DNA from: Drosophila persimilis
Taxonomy: Eukaryota > Arthropoda > Insecta > Diptera > Drosophilidae
Length of the DNA: 64,000 nt
Assembly (NCBI RefSeq): GCF_003286085.1
Contig: NW_020825548.1
Location: 48,894 to 112,893 of the forward strand
Direction of reading: 5' to 3'
Made by a program: the position numbers and the translations under genes. A model generated the notes under the pieces. The model was not told where the DNA came from. It was given only the letters and a program-made list of their open reading frames with translations, and made no database searches. The stretch's first letter is position 1; every line of letters starts with the position of its first letter. This document shows positions 34,801 to 44,528 of this stretch, piece by piece.

Positions 34801-35164
34801 TTCCCCCTATGCAGCTAACTGAAGCTCCAGTATCCATTAGTCCTATGACTGGTTTACCAAAAAGCATAATCTGAGCATGGGGTCGTAAATCATTTGGTTT
34901 TCCAACTACAGAAGCTAAGAGCAGTCTTTTCTCAAGTTTGCAATGTTTCTTAAAATCGCTTCTTCGGCGCTGGGATCGATTTGGAGGACTAGCAAGGTGG
35001 TCAGCGTATACGCTGTTTGACACGTCTGGTATAATAAGGTCAGTGGAAGGAGAAGAATTGATCACTCGGTATTGGTCGCTTGGTTGACCAGTTGTTTGCG
35101 TGCACTTTTCGGCGGTGCACGCGACAACGAGTTTTTTGCCGTGTGGGGGTTGCACTTCCTGCAA
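31871..35164 (-). CDS. pol: Pol of element B: protease, RT, RNase H, integrase
   Basis: The open frame has 1,097 codons, the first of them ahead of the slip site. The aspartic protease shows LMDTGASVSC near residue 110. RT has SIDLKDAFWQIPL near 342, VVMPFGLTNAP near 375 and the catalytic YLDD at 407-410. RNase H shows HCDASHTGVG near 555, then TEKECYAAV and TDHASLKWL. Integrase has the HHCC finger (AHSGINKTLER..., CHICKTTKHP) and the DDE residues in FVDFLGPYP, VSDNGVQF and ASERVNRSV. The C-terminus ends GKFHTKDIKP. All catalytic residues I can check are present and there is no internal stop. Expression is expected by -1 frameshifting from gag at 35,131-35,137. This is the reference for reading the broken pol genes of A and C. 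Confidence 0.95.
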   Translation of the reverse strand: MQEVQPPHGKKLVVACTAEKCTQTTGQPSDQYRVINSSPSTDLIIPDVSNSVYADHLASPPNRSQRRRSDFKKHCKLEKRLLLASVVGKPNDLRPHAQIMLFGKPVIGLMDTGASVSCIGGSCASDVIRNKVQYKLLSLKVRTADGKSQSIVGKISAKVTYRGESKELCFYIVPSLTGNLYLGIDFWTAFELLPLHLMTQNLRIETLEDPTMRALLPSQQVLLQEVIALFPSYSKQGLGKTSVITHTIEVADAKPIKQRHYAVSPATEKLMYEELDRMLKLGVIQESVSSWSSPVVLVKKTGKVRLCIDCRKVNSVTVKDAYPMPLIDGILSRLPKAEFITSIDLKDAFWQIPLDQKSRDKTAFTVPGRPLYEFVVMPFGLTNAPCTLSRLMDKVIPAHLRNEIFIYLDDLLVISDNFEHHLEVLSLVASQLSKANLTINVEISKFCRKEVKYLGHVIGGGNIRTDPDKIAAVKDFPAPQSIKQVRRFLGMTGWYHKFIHNYAAISSPISDTLKSKRKFIWTDEAQLAFESLKSQMCSAPVLHSPNFSIPFSIHCDASHTGVGAVLMQENNEGADVPIAFMSKKLNKCQRQYTVTEKECYAAVLAVKKFRAYIEGQEFTIITDHASLKWLMSQADLSSRLARWSLKLQGFEFKILHRKGSDNIVPDALSRTHSEDLSFLAIDSMLVDPDSPEFKSPEYQSIKEKIRLNSSRLPDLKIKDERIFRRAEHADGTKITDDSCWKLWIPPSLVKPVLKAAHEDPLCAHSGINKTLERLRRSYYWPNLAVDVKELINNCHICKTTKHPNQPLKPPMGNTGLPSRFFQKLFVDFLGPYPRSKSGNIGIFVVLDHLSKFPFLKPVRKFTADSIKRFLEEDLFHCFGVPETIVSDNGVQFKSHTFNSLLDKYNISHVYTAFYSPQANASERVNRSVLAAIKSYVDPDQRNWDEKLSSICCALRSSHHLAISTTPYRLAFGQHMVTDASSYKLMRNLDMLKDRGVQFSREDSFDIIRSKAKGSIQAQHFRNARSYNLRTRQISYKDGQEVYRRNFQQSNFAKGFSAKLAPTFIKSRVRRKLGNCYYELEDLQGRLVGKFHTKDIKP

Positions 35165-36672
35165 CTAGGCTTATAAGTATCGGCCCTGCCACAACCATAG
35201 CAAAATACCCTACGTTCGGCCATGCACTCTTGGTATCGATGGCCTTTGCCACCGCAATTCCAACAGACGAACTCTACGGCTGATACTTCCAGATCTTCTT
35301 CTTCACCTACTTCTTCACTATCTGGGGCAATAGATTCGTCTAATATAGCATTGACTTGGCGGCGTGGTAAAGTTCGGGGGGCCGCCAGGGGAGGCTTGGT
35401 TTTAGCTACGGACTGCATGAATATTTCTCGCGTTCGGACCAGGTGACGTAAAGATTTCACAGTCGCAGCCGACTCGTATAAAATTTCATGCTGTATATCA
35501 GCCAAAAGGTTTGCTCGCAGTGTCTCAACCAAGGCTGCCTCAGACATGGGCTCAGACAGTTTATCTGCCAATGCGGCAATTACGCCATAAAAATCATCAA
35601 AGGACTCGTTTGGTCGCTGTTTCCTTAATTCGATCTCTGTTCTGATATTCCTATCTGTTCTATCGTCTTTAAATTGGCCACGCAAGGCTAGGCATAGATC
35701 TGCCCAACGGACTTCAGGGACACTTTTATGATACCGCCAAAACCACTCGCTGGCGCTTCCATCAAAGAGGTTACTGGCGTATCGAGCTGTTATTTCAAAG
35801 TTACCGTCCAAAGTTTGCTTTGTAAGTGCTTCAATACGGTAAATGAAGTCCTCAATCGACATACCAGCCTTTCCCGTAAACCGCAGTTTCCAGTTAGACA
35901 TTATCTGGCTAACGCGATCTGCCCGAAGGGATGAAGCGGAGGAACCTGTGGAAACTCCTGAGCCAACATTACGGGTTTGCCCCAAATTCGAGGGTGACGA
36001 ACTATTTCCCGATTGATTAATCCCCGGCACTGGTACCTGTTCACTAGTGGACAGCCGAAAAAGTTGCTCGATCGTTTGCTGTTCTAGTTCTGCTACCGGT
36101 TGCATCCGAGCTGCATTTATGTTCGGGGAGGGTACAGATGCCGTACTTTGAAGTCCATCTGAAATGGCTCGAACTAGCCGGTTAGTTTGATCAGCCATGC
36201 TGGTCGCCAAAATTCGGGTTTGCTCTACCATAGCTACTCTAATCGCGTCCACTATGGACCGCTGTATAGTTTCCGCCATAGTGGCCTGATTCTGTTGAGG
36301 GTCGACGGAGATTGGAGACCTGTTGGCATTCTCTGAGTTAGCCATCTCAAGAGGGCTTAACGCTTCCACTCTTTTACTTTGACTTCTAGTCTGAAGGGAC
36401 TGAGTAACAGATGGCATTCGTGCTCTAGACGTAGACGGACCAATGGGACTAAGATTCTCAGCTGAGGCCGATGTGATGTTTAGGTCTTGCTGACAAGTGG
36501 GACACTTCCGTTTGTTACCACTTTTAGCGGTGAAGCACACTCTGTGGAAGGTGTGCCCACAACTGGTCGACAATAGTTGTACCTGGTAAACGATTACTTC
36601 GGAGCAAATTTGGCAATGTTTCCCCGTGTCTTCTGAGAGGGCTAAATTCTCCGTACTACGAGACACCACCAT
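35062..36672 (-). CDS. gag: Gag of element B with N-terminal RING-H2 finger and C-terminal zinc knuckles
   Basis: The frame is open from 36,741, but the Met at 36,672 gives the same RING spacing as in A and C. Residues 20-60 form a C3H2C3 RING-H2 motif: C20, C23, C38, H40, H43, C46, C57, C60. The next roughly 200 residues are low-complexity. A gypsy-type Gag domain follows (RFTGKAGMSIEDFIYRIEAL, FWRYHKS, RKQRPNESFDDFY). Near the C-terminus lies a CCHC knuckle (CWNCGGKGHRYQEC) and a second cluster (CYGCGRADTYKPSCRKC). Gag would build the particle and package RNA. RING-H2 fingers usually act in ubiquitin transfer; whether this one does is unknown. The frame is intact at about 536 residues. Confidence 0.93.
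   Translation of the reverse strand: MVVSRSTENLALSEDTGKHCQICSEVIVYQVQLLSTSCGHTFHRVCFTAKSGNKRKCPTCQQDLNITSASAENLSPIGPSTSRARMPSVTQSLQTRSQSKRVEALSPLEMANSENANRSPISVDPQQNQATMAETIQRSIVDAIRVAMVEQTRILATSMADQTNRLVRAISDGLQSTASVPSPNINAARMQPVAELEQQTIEQLFRLSTSEQVPVPGINQSGNSSSPSNLGQTRNVGSGVSTGSSASSLRADRVSQIMSNWKLRFTGKAGMSIEDFIYRIEALTKQTLDGNFEITARYASNLFDGSASEWFWRYHKSVPEVRWADLCLALRGQFKDDRTDRNIRTEIELRKQRPNESFDDFYGVIAALADKLSEPMSEAALVETLRANLLADIQHEILYESAATVKSLRHLVRTREIFMQSVAKTKPPLAAPRTLPRRQVNAILDESIAPDSEEVGEEEDLEVSAVEFVCWNCGGKGHRYQECMAERRVFCYGCGRADTYKPSCRKCNPHTAKNSLSRAPPKSARKQLVNQATNTE
35098..35137 (-). promoter_or_regulatory. gag-pol -1 frameshift signal of element B
   Basis: On the minus strand AAAAAAC (35,131-35,137) is in gag phase as A AAA AAC. 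An 8-nt spacer follows, then an 8-bp stem GCGTGCAC/GTGCACGC (35,098-35,122) with a 9-nt loop. Gag and pol overlap by 103 bp, and pol is in the -1 phase. Confidence 0.9.
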
Positions 36673-37483
36673 TTCGGTTTGGGCACCACCAAGTATGAAT
36701 TTATTAGATATATATAGCAAATGCAAAAAAAAATAATACAAAAAAAGTCACAGTCAATAGATATAGATATATATATGTAGATATCAAAACAGTTTAGGAG
36801 CCATGCAATCGTTTTTTGGGTACGAATAAAGTAAAGCGGATTGCATTGTTTTCGGGTAGGGAAGGAACAGGAATGGGGTAATCTACTTATAACTGAAATC
36901 TGCCTCACAAGTTAGGTCCGTGGCAGGATAAATTATCCCTCATCCAGCGAAATCTAAAAGGTCAGATCAGAAGTATTGGGGTTGATGAAGGTGCTGGATT
37001 AGTTCCACTAATCATCAGGTAGTATGGGAGTCCGATGTCACCTAGGCTTACCGAGGCTTGCAACCTCAGTAATCTTCTCAGGGGTCCCTCGGGACAGCCA
37101 AAACCCAGTTAATTAGGGGCAATCTTCGTAGAATTTCATCATAAACGATTTGGAATGCGTTCTCCTTTCCTGCAGTAGGGTTCTCGCTTAGCTCCTATAA
37201 CAATCTTCAACTAGTTGATAGGCTAAGCTCGACCCACGGAGTTATACCCAATATAAGTTATAACACTTCCAGTGTATCGGACCTACTGCACGCCAATATA
37301 CCCTGCACGATACTAGGCCCTGTAGGCCATGATGAGCTTACACGGATCCACAGTATCCACTGGATAAGTTGCAGAGGAAAGACGAGCAAAACAAACCACA
37401 AAAGAAAAACGGTCTAGCAAGGATAAAAGTCAGGTGTTACTTTTGACCAAGTTATTTCTTTAAATGGGGCAAGCCGGATCGGG
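36673..37483 (-). other. Untranslated leader of element B
   Basis: About 810 bp between primer site and gag, with no convincing gene. An AT-rich microsatellite-like stretch lies at about 36,720-36,785. Confidence 0.7.
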
Positions 37484-37500
37484 CCCCACGTTGGGCGCCA
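37484..37500 (-). other. Primer-binding site of element B
   Basis: The minus strand reads TGGCGCCCAACGTGGGG, identical to the sites in A and C. It is 12 bp from the LTR end. Confidence 0.85.
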
Positions 37501-37512
37501 AAATAAGATAAA

Positions 37513-39888
37513 TGTAGCATATCACATACAACGATTGTTGTGTGCGGCGGTGCCACTCGAGCTGGTCGGGGGTGTATCGGGCAGGACTGGTGCACGCGCT
37601 GGCTCCGGCTGTATGGTCGGTAGTATGGGGGGGTTCCTATACTGGTCCTTTCCTATACGTGCTCGCATCGATGCCTTATCTTATTATTTTTTTTCGCGTG
37701 CGATACCCTGCGTATGACCGTATGACTAGTGTTAGGGGGTTGGGGAAGGAGGATGAGGAGGCTGGGGGAATTAGAAGGGACAAAGGAATTAAGGGGACGG
37801 GGAAGTGGGCTTCCGCCATGCATATCCGACCCGACGGGTAGCTGTGCTGGTGTTGGATGCAACAGCCATGGCCCTCCCAACCTTGATCATCCTAATTCCG
37901 AAGAAAATATGTCTTATGGATGATCCCTTTTCTCGCCGGGGGTCATACCTCACTCTCCCTCATCGATCCCTGCATGGCTCCTAAACAAAAATCTTCTAGC
38001 AATTCATTTCCAATTCATTAACAATATTTATTTTTATCGATAGTGCCTAAAGCTAAATACATGGGTAGAAGGAAAATGATATAGTTATGGGTGGAGTATA
38101 AGCTAGGGTAATAAAAGAATTATAACTATGGAATAAGAATTTTAAATAATAGGAATAAAATATATGATCTCAAGAACAGGTGGTAGGGTACTGGGAATAA
38201 TTTAAGGAATAATAACAATAATCATGAATATTTAAGTAGGAACTTTTGTAATTTAAGATTTCTTCATTTTCGGTGATTTTGTATTAATGCAAAAGTAAGA
38301 GTAACTAATAACCGTCGCATAGGTGTGAAGCACCTGCTGCCGCTGATCTGCGCTAAAGCTTACAGCTTCTAAAGCTCTTGAGCTTTTCGTGGGCTTAAGG
38401 CCTCTTTACAACAAAAAAAGCTCCAACATAATTTAGGGAAAAATCAAAGAATACGGGCGACCGGGCTCATGTATGGTTTTTTCTTTTGTCTCTTTATGAT
38501 AAAAGTTTATAAACGTTAACTAGGGGTTCGTTCACTTACGTACGTTCATGTTCCGGCCACGTCCAAAAGATCTTTCGGCGAGGGGAATACCTGTAAGTTT
38601 TGAAGAGAAGAGAGAGCACACACACATGCACACGCATGACCACGGCTAACACCAGATTATCTTGATTTTCTTTCTTTCTTTTTCTTTTTGTTTAGGGCTT
38701 TTTTTTTTTTGAGCATTTATAGTTCCTAAATCAAATTATTCCATCTTTAACTTCTATATTTTATACTTTATTCAATATTTATTCGTTTATTTAGATTCTT
38801 TGGGGTAGGTCTTGATCCATAGACCAAGGTGTTGGCGCACGGAAAAAGCTCCAAGCAGCTGGTTTCGTTTTATATGCACAAAGGGGTCAACGGCCTAACA
38901 AGCGCACATAAGATCTTTGAGAATAAACGCACAATGGGCCACAAGAGGTTCACACGAGTTCTGCCCGTTCCGTTGGGGTTTATTTAACACATTTAACCTT
39001 CACATGTCATGACCTGGCTTTTAGGTTAGGGCGAAGCACGGTGACAAAAAAAATTCGGGTCAGGGTTTTTTTTTTCCTTGGACGAGTCTGGTTATTCCTG
39101 GCAAGGAAGATCACTTGGCACTTTTGTTTACGGCGCTTGGCCCGGTGGCTGGATGGCCCACTCTCGGTCGCGACGGCTCGCGCTGGGGCGGCGAAGGTCT
39201 CGCTGCTGGCGGCGCTAAAGCTCGGAAACGGCTGAGGGGCCGCTCTCTGTCGGCGCTGAAGCTCGGGAACTGCTGAAGGGCTCGCTGTGGTGGATGGCGT
39301 TGGGGCTTTATGTGGAGCTTCCCAACACTACGGTGGACCGCGTTGGCGGAGGGCGTTGGGGCGTTGGGTGGAGCTTCCCAACTCTACGGTGGCCCGCTTT
39401 GGGGCGATCGTCAGAAAATTCGCACCATCCTCTGCACAGTGGATCGGTGATTGGTTTCTCGTCTGGGTGGATGGGGTCTTGCTTCCGAAAGGCCGGCGGA
39501 TCGTGCTGATCTCCGAAGAACTTTTATTTGATTTTTAACTTTTATTAAACTTTTTTTTTTTTGATCTGGATAAGCACGTCTGTACTGTTCGGATACCACG
39601 AGGAGAGAGAGAGCTGCTTCTCCCGGAAATCAAGGCCTCATCCCCTCGTTCTTCCCTTTTTCTTTTCGATTTGTCAAAATGACAGTGGGAGGAAGAGGCC
39701 GATTAAAACGTCAGCCAAACAAAATAATATGGGTAGCCCACGGTGACGAAGCGCCCCCAGTAGATGGCGTGTTAAAAGCTTAGCTTTCTTGGACCCAACA
39801 GAAGACTTAGCCTATTCGCGTAGCATAATTTTAGGGAAAATTAAGACGTCGATGCTAACAATTTTTTTCTTACAACAAGCGCACTACA
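37513..39888 (-). repeat. 5' LTR of element B (2,376 bp)
   Basis: Near-identical to 29,421-31,799. The promoter is expected in this copy on the minus strand, but no specific core element is identified. Confidence 0.95.
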
Positions 39889-41435
39889 GTATAATGATCT
39901 TAGATCTATAAAAATGATTAGTAGTAGGTACTACTAGGTCAGTGCCAAAACCAGACAAAAATAGGGTAATATGTGTATAAAACCGTGATCATGGTTGAAG
40001 ACCAACGAATAGTCACCGCACATTCATTCTTTTCAGATGGTTTACTTGGTTCAGGATAATCACTTACGATATGATTAATAGCTTTGACTCCCACGCAGAA
40101 AGATCTTTCGTTGTGTGTTGGATGAGATGATTTGATGGGTGGAGGAGTATGATGATGTGTGTGATTGTGATGAGTATCTGCATAGATGATGAGATGAATG
40201 CGTGGCAACCAAAATCAAAAAACTGTAAAAATAAGCGGTATTAATACACTACTCATTTGTTCAAGTTCGATTTAGCCCATGGATAGGAATTCCCTTTTTG
40301 TTTATACCGGATTTAATTGGCTGTGGTAAATTTTTTTTTTTTTGTATCAAAAGAACGTAGTTAAACAGAAAGCGGATAAAAAAACAGGGTTTCGCATATC
40401 GGGTCTAATTTCGAAAGAAAGATAGAAAATATAACTAAATCCGAGGCGGGGTCGATGCTTCCCGGCTGGAGACCGAGTTCCTACTCGAGGTCTGAAGGTG
40501 GCACACGATTGTACCGGGCGCAGGTAAATTCAGCTGCTTCCGATGCCAAGGGTCAATGACCGCGGTCCATCTGCGGCGTGAGGTTAGGTACACCCGCACA
40601 CTTGATGGCTCGTGGGGCGACTGGTGTATTTGAAGAGTCAGTCAGATCATCCCCATGGGTCGAACGGGTCCCGGCGACGCTTGCAGAGCCCACCGATCGG
40701 GTTTACTGGAGGAGTTTACCGGTTTAACCGGTGGTACGGGCACGTGGCCAATAGAGGTCTCCGGGAATAACCAATCCGTAACTTCTAGACCAGCGTTTCA
40801 ATACGTAGATACTAGTGGTGCTAATCCTACGCGGAAAGAACAGAACATTTTTCAACGGGTCGCTGTAGCTGGGTGGATAATTACCTCAACAGAATTGCAC
40901 CACTGTTTCGAAAAATTTTAGTACACTGTGGGCGCTCGTTTTCCCAAATGGTCGAACGGCTGCCCCAGCCTTGGCAATATATAACTGGCGCGTCCACTCA
41001 AATTAAATGATCACTTTGAGCCGCACTTGGCACTTGCACTAGGCTTTGACTTTGGGTTGACCTTGGTTTATAGAACTGGGTCAGCTCTACAAGACTTCTT
41101 TTTCCACTGCCGGTCACTCTGACGGTCACGAGGAGAAAAAGAAAGAGGCTGGGGCGACTAAGTACAGCAACTCACGTTTTTTCCACACTTTCTATGGTCT
41201 TCTTCTGTTATACAGAATCCAGACACAGCAATATTTAATAAAATATAGTGCATGGCAGAAAAATTGCACATCAAAGCGTTGCCGCTTGGTCGCAAAACAG
41301 CTGTTGATAAGCTTTATCAAAGCTCAAAAGATCTTCAACTCGAATTTTTTTACGGCCTAGTTTTAGGCTGTAATTTTGGGAGTTAGCCGTGGATAATTAA
41401 AATACAAGCAGGCACGACAAGCGTCGAATATTACA
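39889..41435 (-). repeat. 3' LTR of element C, fragment 3
   Basis: Resumes after element B with GTATAATGATCT and matches 51,307-52,961, ending in ATTACA. The other copy has longer sequence at about 51,345-51,420 and 52,198-52,250. Confidence 0.93.
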
Positions 41436-41483
41436 CCCCCCCGCTGAAATCACACTTTGGGGTCTTGCTAACCAAAGCGTGAT
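41436..41483 (-). other. Polypurine tract and pre-PPT hairpin of element C
   Basis: A run of seven C on the plus strand is the minus-strand purine tract. ATCACACTTTGG (41,449-41,460) and CCAAAGCGTGAT (41,472-41,483) form a 12-bp stem with one G-U pair on the minus strand. Confidence 0.8.
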
Positions 41484-41508
41484 CCACACTTGGAGTGCTT
41501 GATACGAT

Positions 41509-42888
41509 TTATTGTTTAATATCTTTTGCGTGATATTTACCAATAAAGCGCCCCTGGAAATCTTCCAGCTCGGACTTGTTTAACGGATTGGGGGACCGGA
41601 AACTCTTGAATCGCTTGGACCTTCTCCACATCTGTCTGGATAGTTCCGTTGCCTATAACATGGCCTAGGTATTTGACCTCCTTTAGGCAAAATTTGGACT
41701 TCTCCACGTTAATGGTCAGACCGGCTTCGCGTAATCGGGCGGGCAGGACAGTGAGAACTTGAATATGCTGCTCAAATGATTCAGATATCACCAACAAGTC
41801 GTCTAGATAAATAAATATCTCTATTTCGTAGAGATGGCGGTATCACTTTATCCATCAACTTGGACATCGTTTGGGGTGCATTACACGACCCAAAAAAAAA
41901 ACCCAGCGGAATTTGCCAATTGGCATCCTTCAAATCGATGCTTGAGATGAACTCAGCTCGAGGAAGCCGACTGAGAATGCCATCGATCAATGGCATGGGA
42001 TAAGCGTTCTTAACAGTGACTTCGTTAAGTTTCCGACTGTCGATGCATAATCGCACCTTTCCAGGTTTACGAACGAGGACCACGGGTGTCGACCATGCGC
42101 TATCTGATTCTTCGATAACTCCAAGAGCTAACATTCGGTCTACCTCTACGTACATCAGCCTTTTTACGGCTGGAGACACGGCATAATGTCGTTGTTTTAT
42201 AGCCTTAGCATTGCCCACTTCAATTTCGTGCGACAACCAGCCCGTTTTTCCCAGACCTTGCTTCGCAAAGGAGGGAAATAAGTTGACCGTCTCTGCTAAC
42301 TGAGCTTGCTGCTGCTTCGACAAACACACATGCAACGTACTATCGAATGTTAAGCCTGACAACTCTGGACTGGATGATTTATGGGCTAGAAAAGCAGGTA
42401 ACAAATTAAAACGAGACCAAAAGTCTATGCCTAGATATAGGTCTTGCGCCAAGGATGGGACTACAAACAGTTTCAATACTTTCTTCTGGAATCTGAACCC
42501 GGTCGGCCGCAAACTTCCCACCTATGCAACTTATGGATGCGCCGGTATCCATCAGTCCACTGAGCGTCCTTCCCAGTACGGTGACTTCCGCATAGGGTCG
42601 CTAGTCCTTGGACGTATTAACGACTGACGCCAATACGTTAGAGCGCTCGTTTTTGACAGTTTGCCGATATTGGAGCAATCGCTTTCGAGATCGAGTCGGT
42701 AGTTGAATTCTCTCCCCACTTGGGGTTAAAATACAAGTGTGTGACGGCATGTCTGGGAGTTTTTGTAAGTCCGGGAGTAATGGAACTGTCGAAACGTCCA
42801 TTAAATGGTGTTCGTTGCTTTCGAACTGTTTGGTTTGCGTGCACCTGTCAATTGTGCACGGCTTGACGAGTTTTTTGGATCGTTGCAC
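41509..42888 (-). pseudogene. pol: Defective pol of element C: protease and partial RT
   Basis: The pol frame starts at 42,888 in -1 phase to gag and reaches a TAG at 42,601. Protease motif LMDTGAS follows at about 42,540-42,560, then a deletion within protease. From 42,521 the frame includes the RT start and motif A (SIDLKDANWQIPL). About 28 residues are then lost before CNAPQTMSKLMDKV, with a frameshift near 41,830. The YLDD box is still encoded near 41,800 in another phase. After SVKQVR (near 41,575) the sequence jumps to the last residues of integrase (DFQGRFIGKYHAKDIKQ), stop at 41,509. The RT end, RNase H and almost all of integrase are deleted. Confidence 0.9.
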
Positions 42889-43658
42889 CTAGAGCACGAC
42901 GGTTTATACGTATCCCGTTTGCCACAGCCGTAACAAAAGACGGTGCGATCACCTACGCAGTCTTGATACCGATGCCCCTGACAACCACAGTTCCAACAGG
43001 AAAGGGTTACTGCAGCGATATCTAGCGGTTCGGTTTCATCGACCTCATCGCCTTCCTGGTCTGTCTGCACCACAATTTCATGCACCTGTCGTCGTATAGG
43101 AATACGCTTCGGCTCAGCGCTGCCCATAGGCTTAGCCACTGCTTGCAAAAAACGTTCGCGAGTACGCACTATGTTGCGCAATTGTGCTACTGACAGAATG
43201 GGAAGGTATAAAATTTCATGTTGAATATCGGCCAAGAGATTCGACTTTAGCACTTCCAACAGCGACATTTCGGACATGGGGTTGACTAGTTTATCGGACA
43301 AGGTTACAATGGCTTCGTAAAATGTATCAAATAGTTCGTGCGGCTTCTGCTTTCGTTGCACTATTGCCGTACGAATTTCCAGATCGGTACGCCCATCTCT
43401 AAATCGAGTTTTTAAGGCTGTACTTAGCTGCGGCCAGGTCACGGATGGTACGCTTTTATGGTAACGCCAAAACCACTCGCTCGCACTGGCTTCAAATAAA
43501 TAAATGGCGTTTCTGGCCACTAGATCGAGGTTACCCTCTAAGGTCTGTTTGGTTAACGCTTCTATCCGATATATGAAATCTTCCACCGACATGGACGAAT
43601 TTCCAGAAAACCGCACCTTCCATCCTGCGATTATTTGTCCAATCCTATCGGGTCGTAG
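42801..43658 (-). pseudogene. gag: gag of element C, 3' part
   Basis: This is the Gag body and C-terminus: MSVEDFIYRIEALTKQTL, FWRYHKSVPS, RKQKPHELFDTFY, a CCHC knuckle (CWNCGCQGHRYQDC) and a four-cysteine cluster (CYGCGKRDTYKPSCSRC). It is separated from the N-terminal part (48,971-49,677) by the copia element. When copia and one copy of its target duplication are set aside the two parts are in the same phase, so gag was probably open before copia arrived. Confidence 0.9.
42838..42876 (-). promoter_or_regulatory. gag-pol -1 frameshift signal of element C
   Basis: AAAAAAC on the minus strand (42,870-42,876), a 9-nt spacer, then CGTGCAC/GTGCACG (42,838-42,860) with a 9-nt loop whose sequence differs from A and B. 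Confidence 0.88.
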
Positions 43659-43907
43659 TATTGGTAGACTTGCTATGACAATTAGTAAACGGAAGACAGT
43701 ACCAAGTTATGTTTTTCTTTAAAGATTATTTATGTATTTCTTGATTACTTTTTGCTGCAACACCGGTCCACACACTTGAGATCACAAAAGAAGAGAGAGC
43801 ATCAACACTTCAAGTGTGACCAGACTAACTCATAATAATAATACCTAACATATCGATAATATTATTTAATGTTATTATTTGAATGTGGGAATAGGCGTAT
43901 TCCAACA
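43659..43907 (-). repeat. 3' LTR of copia (249 bp)
   Basis: On the minus strand the LTR starts TGTTGGAATACG. It is directly preceded by the purine tract TTGAGGGGGGCG (43,908-43,919). It differs from the other copy at AAAGATTAT versus AAAGCTTAT. Confidence 0.95.
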
Positions 43908-43919
43908 CGCCCCCCTCAA

Positions 43920-44251
43920 AAATAACATTAATTATCAAAATCATAAAAATAAAAAATATAAAAAAAAAGTTTTCATCATTAAATCAAAAAGGTAACATTC
44001 AATTGTTATTCTAATGTGGTTGGTGTGCATTCTGGGAAGTGTTATGTGATCTAGCATTTGCTCTAAGGATACGGGGAAAACCCAGAAAAACCCGATCAGA
44101 TCACTTTAAAATTAGATTAACATAAAATTAAATTACTTTAACAATTCATTGGTTCTTTTGGTTCAAATCAAAAAAAAAAAAAAATTAAATATGAATTAAT
44201 GTAATAAATTCGTTAATAAAGCTTCATGTTCATGTTTTCATTAAATTGGAA
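43920..44251 (-). other. copia 3' untranslated region
   Basis: AT-rich sequence between the end of the coding region and the purine tract. No gene is seen. Confidence 0.7.
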
Positions 44252-44528
44252 TCATTCTTCTTGTAGTAGTTGTTGTTCTAATTTGTTCCGCAGTTCCGCA
44301 AATCTTCCAGCAGGTAGTGGCTTCGTGAAGATGTCAGCAAGTTGGTTGTCTGTATTAATATACTCAAGAGAAATCTCATTAGTTTCTATCTGTTCTCTTG
44401 AAAAATGATATTTTATATCAATATGCTTTGCTCTTTTATGACATGAGGGATTATTTGCAATGCTAATACAGCCTTGGTTGTCTTCATAAATTTTAATGGG
44501 TCTGTCGAGTTTAAGATTAATACTATTT
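44252..44528 (-). pseudogene. pol: copia pol, RNase H C-terminus
   Basis: The minus strand encodes the end of the copia RNase H (KIYEDNQGCISIANN, CHKRAKHIDIKYHF, NQLADIFTKPLP) with stop at 44,252-44,254. It is out of phase with the preceding RT frame, which ends at 44,529 after REALWL. A small deletion there causes the break. Confidence 0.85.

Larger units (their letters stand above)
29421..39888 (-). mobile_element. Long-LTR Ty3/gypsy element B, apparently intact
   Basis: This 10,468-bp element has 2.38-kb LTRs that differ at only a handful of places by eye. The target duplication is GTAT (29,417-29,420 and 39,889-39,892). Gag and pol frames are both open and joined by a -1 frameshift signal. 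It sits in the LTR of element C, and the other C LTR at about 51,305 shows the unoccupied target. No env frame is present. By size and organisation it resembles Ulysses; that is an inference. Confidence 0.95.

Noticed and set aside
39939-40208. Histidine-rich open frame (repeated at 51,424-51,693) as a host gene
   Set aside because: It lies in both LTRs of element C, consists of a CAT/CAC-rich stretch and has no domain.
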